Position numbers and translations under genes: made by a program. Shown here piece by piece: positions 63,159 through 64,000 of a stretch of 64,000 nt of DNA (positions are counted from its first letter, which is position 1; every line of letters begins with the position of its first letter). The notes below the pieces were generated by a model. The model was not told where the DNA came from. It searched no databases and saw nothing but the letters and a program-made list of their open reading frames with translations. Source of the stretch: DATAGZ01 sp036263455. Its GTDB lineage: Bacteria; Pseudomonadota; Alphaproteobacteria; Dongiales; Dongiaceae. The stretch spans positions 20,508 to 84,507 of the forward strand of contig DATAGZ010000014.1 of NCBI GenBank assembly GCA_036263455.1, in the 5' to 3' direction.

Positions 63159-64000
63159 ATGGCATCGTATCAGTACATTTATGTGATGAAGGATCTGACC
63201 AAGATCTATCCCGGCGGCCGTAAGGTCCTGGAGAATGTCTGGCTGTCCTTCCTCCCCGGGGCGAAGATCGGCGTGCTAGGCCACAATGGCGCGGGCAAAT
63301 CGACATTGCTCAAGATCATGGCCGGGCTCGACCGGGATTTTAGTGGCGAGGCCTGGGCAGCCGAAGGGGTGAAGGTCGGCTATCTGCCGCAGGAGCCCAT
63401 GCTCGATCCCGCCAAAGACGTGCTCGGCAATATCATGGAAGGCGTGGCGGCCACCAAGACGCTGCTCGAGGAATTCGAGGCGGTGAGCGCGCGGTTCGGC
63501 GAAGATATGAGCGCCGAGGAGATGGATGCCCTGATTGCGCGGCAGGCCGAGCTACAGGAGAAGATCGAGGCTGTCGATGCGTGGGAGCTCGACCGCAAGG
63601 TCGAAATCGCCATGGATGCGCTGCGCTGTCCCCCGGGAGACGCCATGATCGACCCTCTCTCGGGCGGCGAGAAGCGCCGTGTCGCCCTCTGCCGCCTGCT
63701 GCTGTCCGAGCCGGACATGCTGCTGCTCGATGAACCCACAAATCATCTCGACGCGGAATCGGTCGCCTGGCTGGAGCGATTCCTGCATGACTATAAGGGG
63801 ACGGTGGTGGCCGTGACTCACGACCGGTATTTTCTAGACAATGTCGCGGGCTGGATCCTCGAACTCGATCGCGGCCAGGGCATACCCTATGAGGGGAATT
63901 ATTCGGGCTGGCTCGAGCAGAAGCAGAAGAGGATCACGCAGGAAGCGCGCCAGGAGAGCGCCCGCCAGCGCTCGCTTGACCGCGAGCTCGAATGGATTCG
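63159..64000 (+). CDS. ettA: ABC-F protein EttA (partial, cut by window end)
   Basis: The first 280 codons of an energy-dependent translational throttle protein, which binds the ribosomal E site. Start MASYQYIYVMKDLTKIYPGG, Walker A GHNGAGKST, the toothbrush-like GYLPQEPMLDP, signature LSGGEKRRVALCRLL and Walker B LLLDEPTNHLD of the first ATPase are all intact, and the linker arm begins (QKQKRITQEAR). The frame is open to the last base; the second ATPase domain lies outside. ATG 63159 has AGGG upstream (TTAGGGCGC). Confidence 0.93.
   Translation, partial: MASYQYIYVMKDLTKIYPGGRKVLENVWLSFLPGAKIGVLGHNGAGKSTLLKIMAGLDRDFSGEAWAAEGVKVGYLPQEPMLDPAKDVLGNIMEGVAATKTLLEEFEAVSARFGEDMSAEEMDALIARQAELQEKIEAVDAWELDRKVEIAMDALRCPPGDAMIDPLSGGEKRRVALCRLLLSEPDMLLLDEPTNHLDAESVAWLERFLHDYKGTVVAVTHDRYFLDNVAGWILELDRGQGIPYEGNYSGWLEQKQKRITQEARQESARQRSLDRELEWI

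Overview
The window looks like the chromosome of a high-G+C alphaproteobacterium. Supporting signs are divergent lysC/ubiG, a rhodanese-dnaA unit facing rpsT, mreBCD-mrdA-rodA, a DUF3035 (BamF-type) lipoprotein beside lspA and two M16 proteins, bactofilin, and a bacterial sphingolipid cluster (spt, acp, cerR, acyl-ACP synthetase). A Rhodospirillales/Acetobacterales-like host fits, but this is inference from gene content only.

1-11.9 kb is an accessory region that ends at a tRNA-Asn gene. Most of it is decayed: an AT-rich orphan small gene, an orphan RHS YD-repeat fragment, a frameshifted and N-truncated Fic gene, an ECF-like sigma factor and a RebB (R-body) gene broken by an in-frame TAG. It also holds a Cys-rich secreted protein and a large intact RHS system split over two genes. 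The first (1762 aa) has a signal peptide, SpvB-like domain, FG-GAP repeats and YD repeats. The second (576 aa) has its own signal peptide, the RHS core, an acidic linker, a HINT domain and an unrecognised AT-rich C-terminal tip. This split RHS/Tc-like export system is the most unusual item here.

11.9-30.4 kb: pyrF, a membrane protein and trpF form a tightly overlapping unit running into tRNA-Asn. Two lipoprotein-like trypsin-fold proteases follow, then a DUF2282 (bufferin-type) precursor with DoxX and NDH-2, an MHS-family transporter, argS with a homocysteine methyltransferase, and the rod-shape operon mreB-mreC-mreD-mrdA-rodA. A 668-aa polytopic membrane protein of unknown function closes the block.

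30.4-49.7 kb: tRNA-Lys, aspartate aminotransferase with Dps, MsrP, ornithine/lysine decarboxylase, tRNA-Leu, a class A PBP and a Bcr/CflA transporter. Next is a long leftward operon of overlapping genes: LysE, ribF, ileS, lspA, DUF3035 lipoprotein, M16 protease, inactive M16 partner, Bcr/CflA. A patatin plus acetoacetate decarboxylase pair and a RodZ-like protein complete the block.

49.7-64 kb: nitronate monooxygenase with lysC, ubiG, dnaA with rhodanese, rpsT, an EI24 membrane protein, bactofilin and a lipoprotein, then the sphingolipid cluster with a perfect 17-bp operator-like palindrome. The window ends with a DUF72 protein, an ArsR/SRPBCC pair and the 5' part of ettA, cut by the window edge. 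No CRISPR array, intact IS or integrase was seen.
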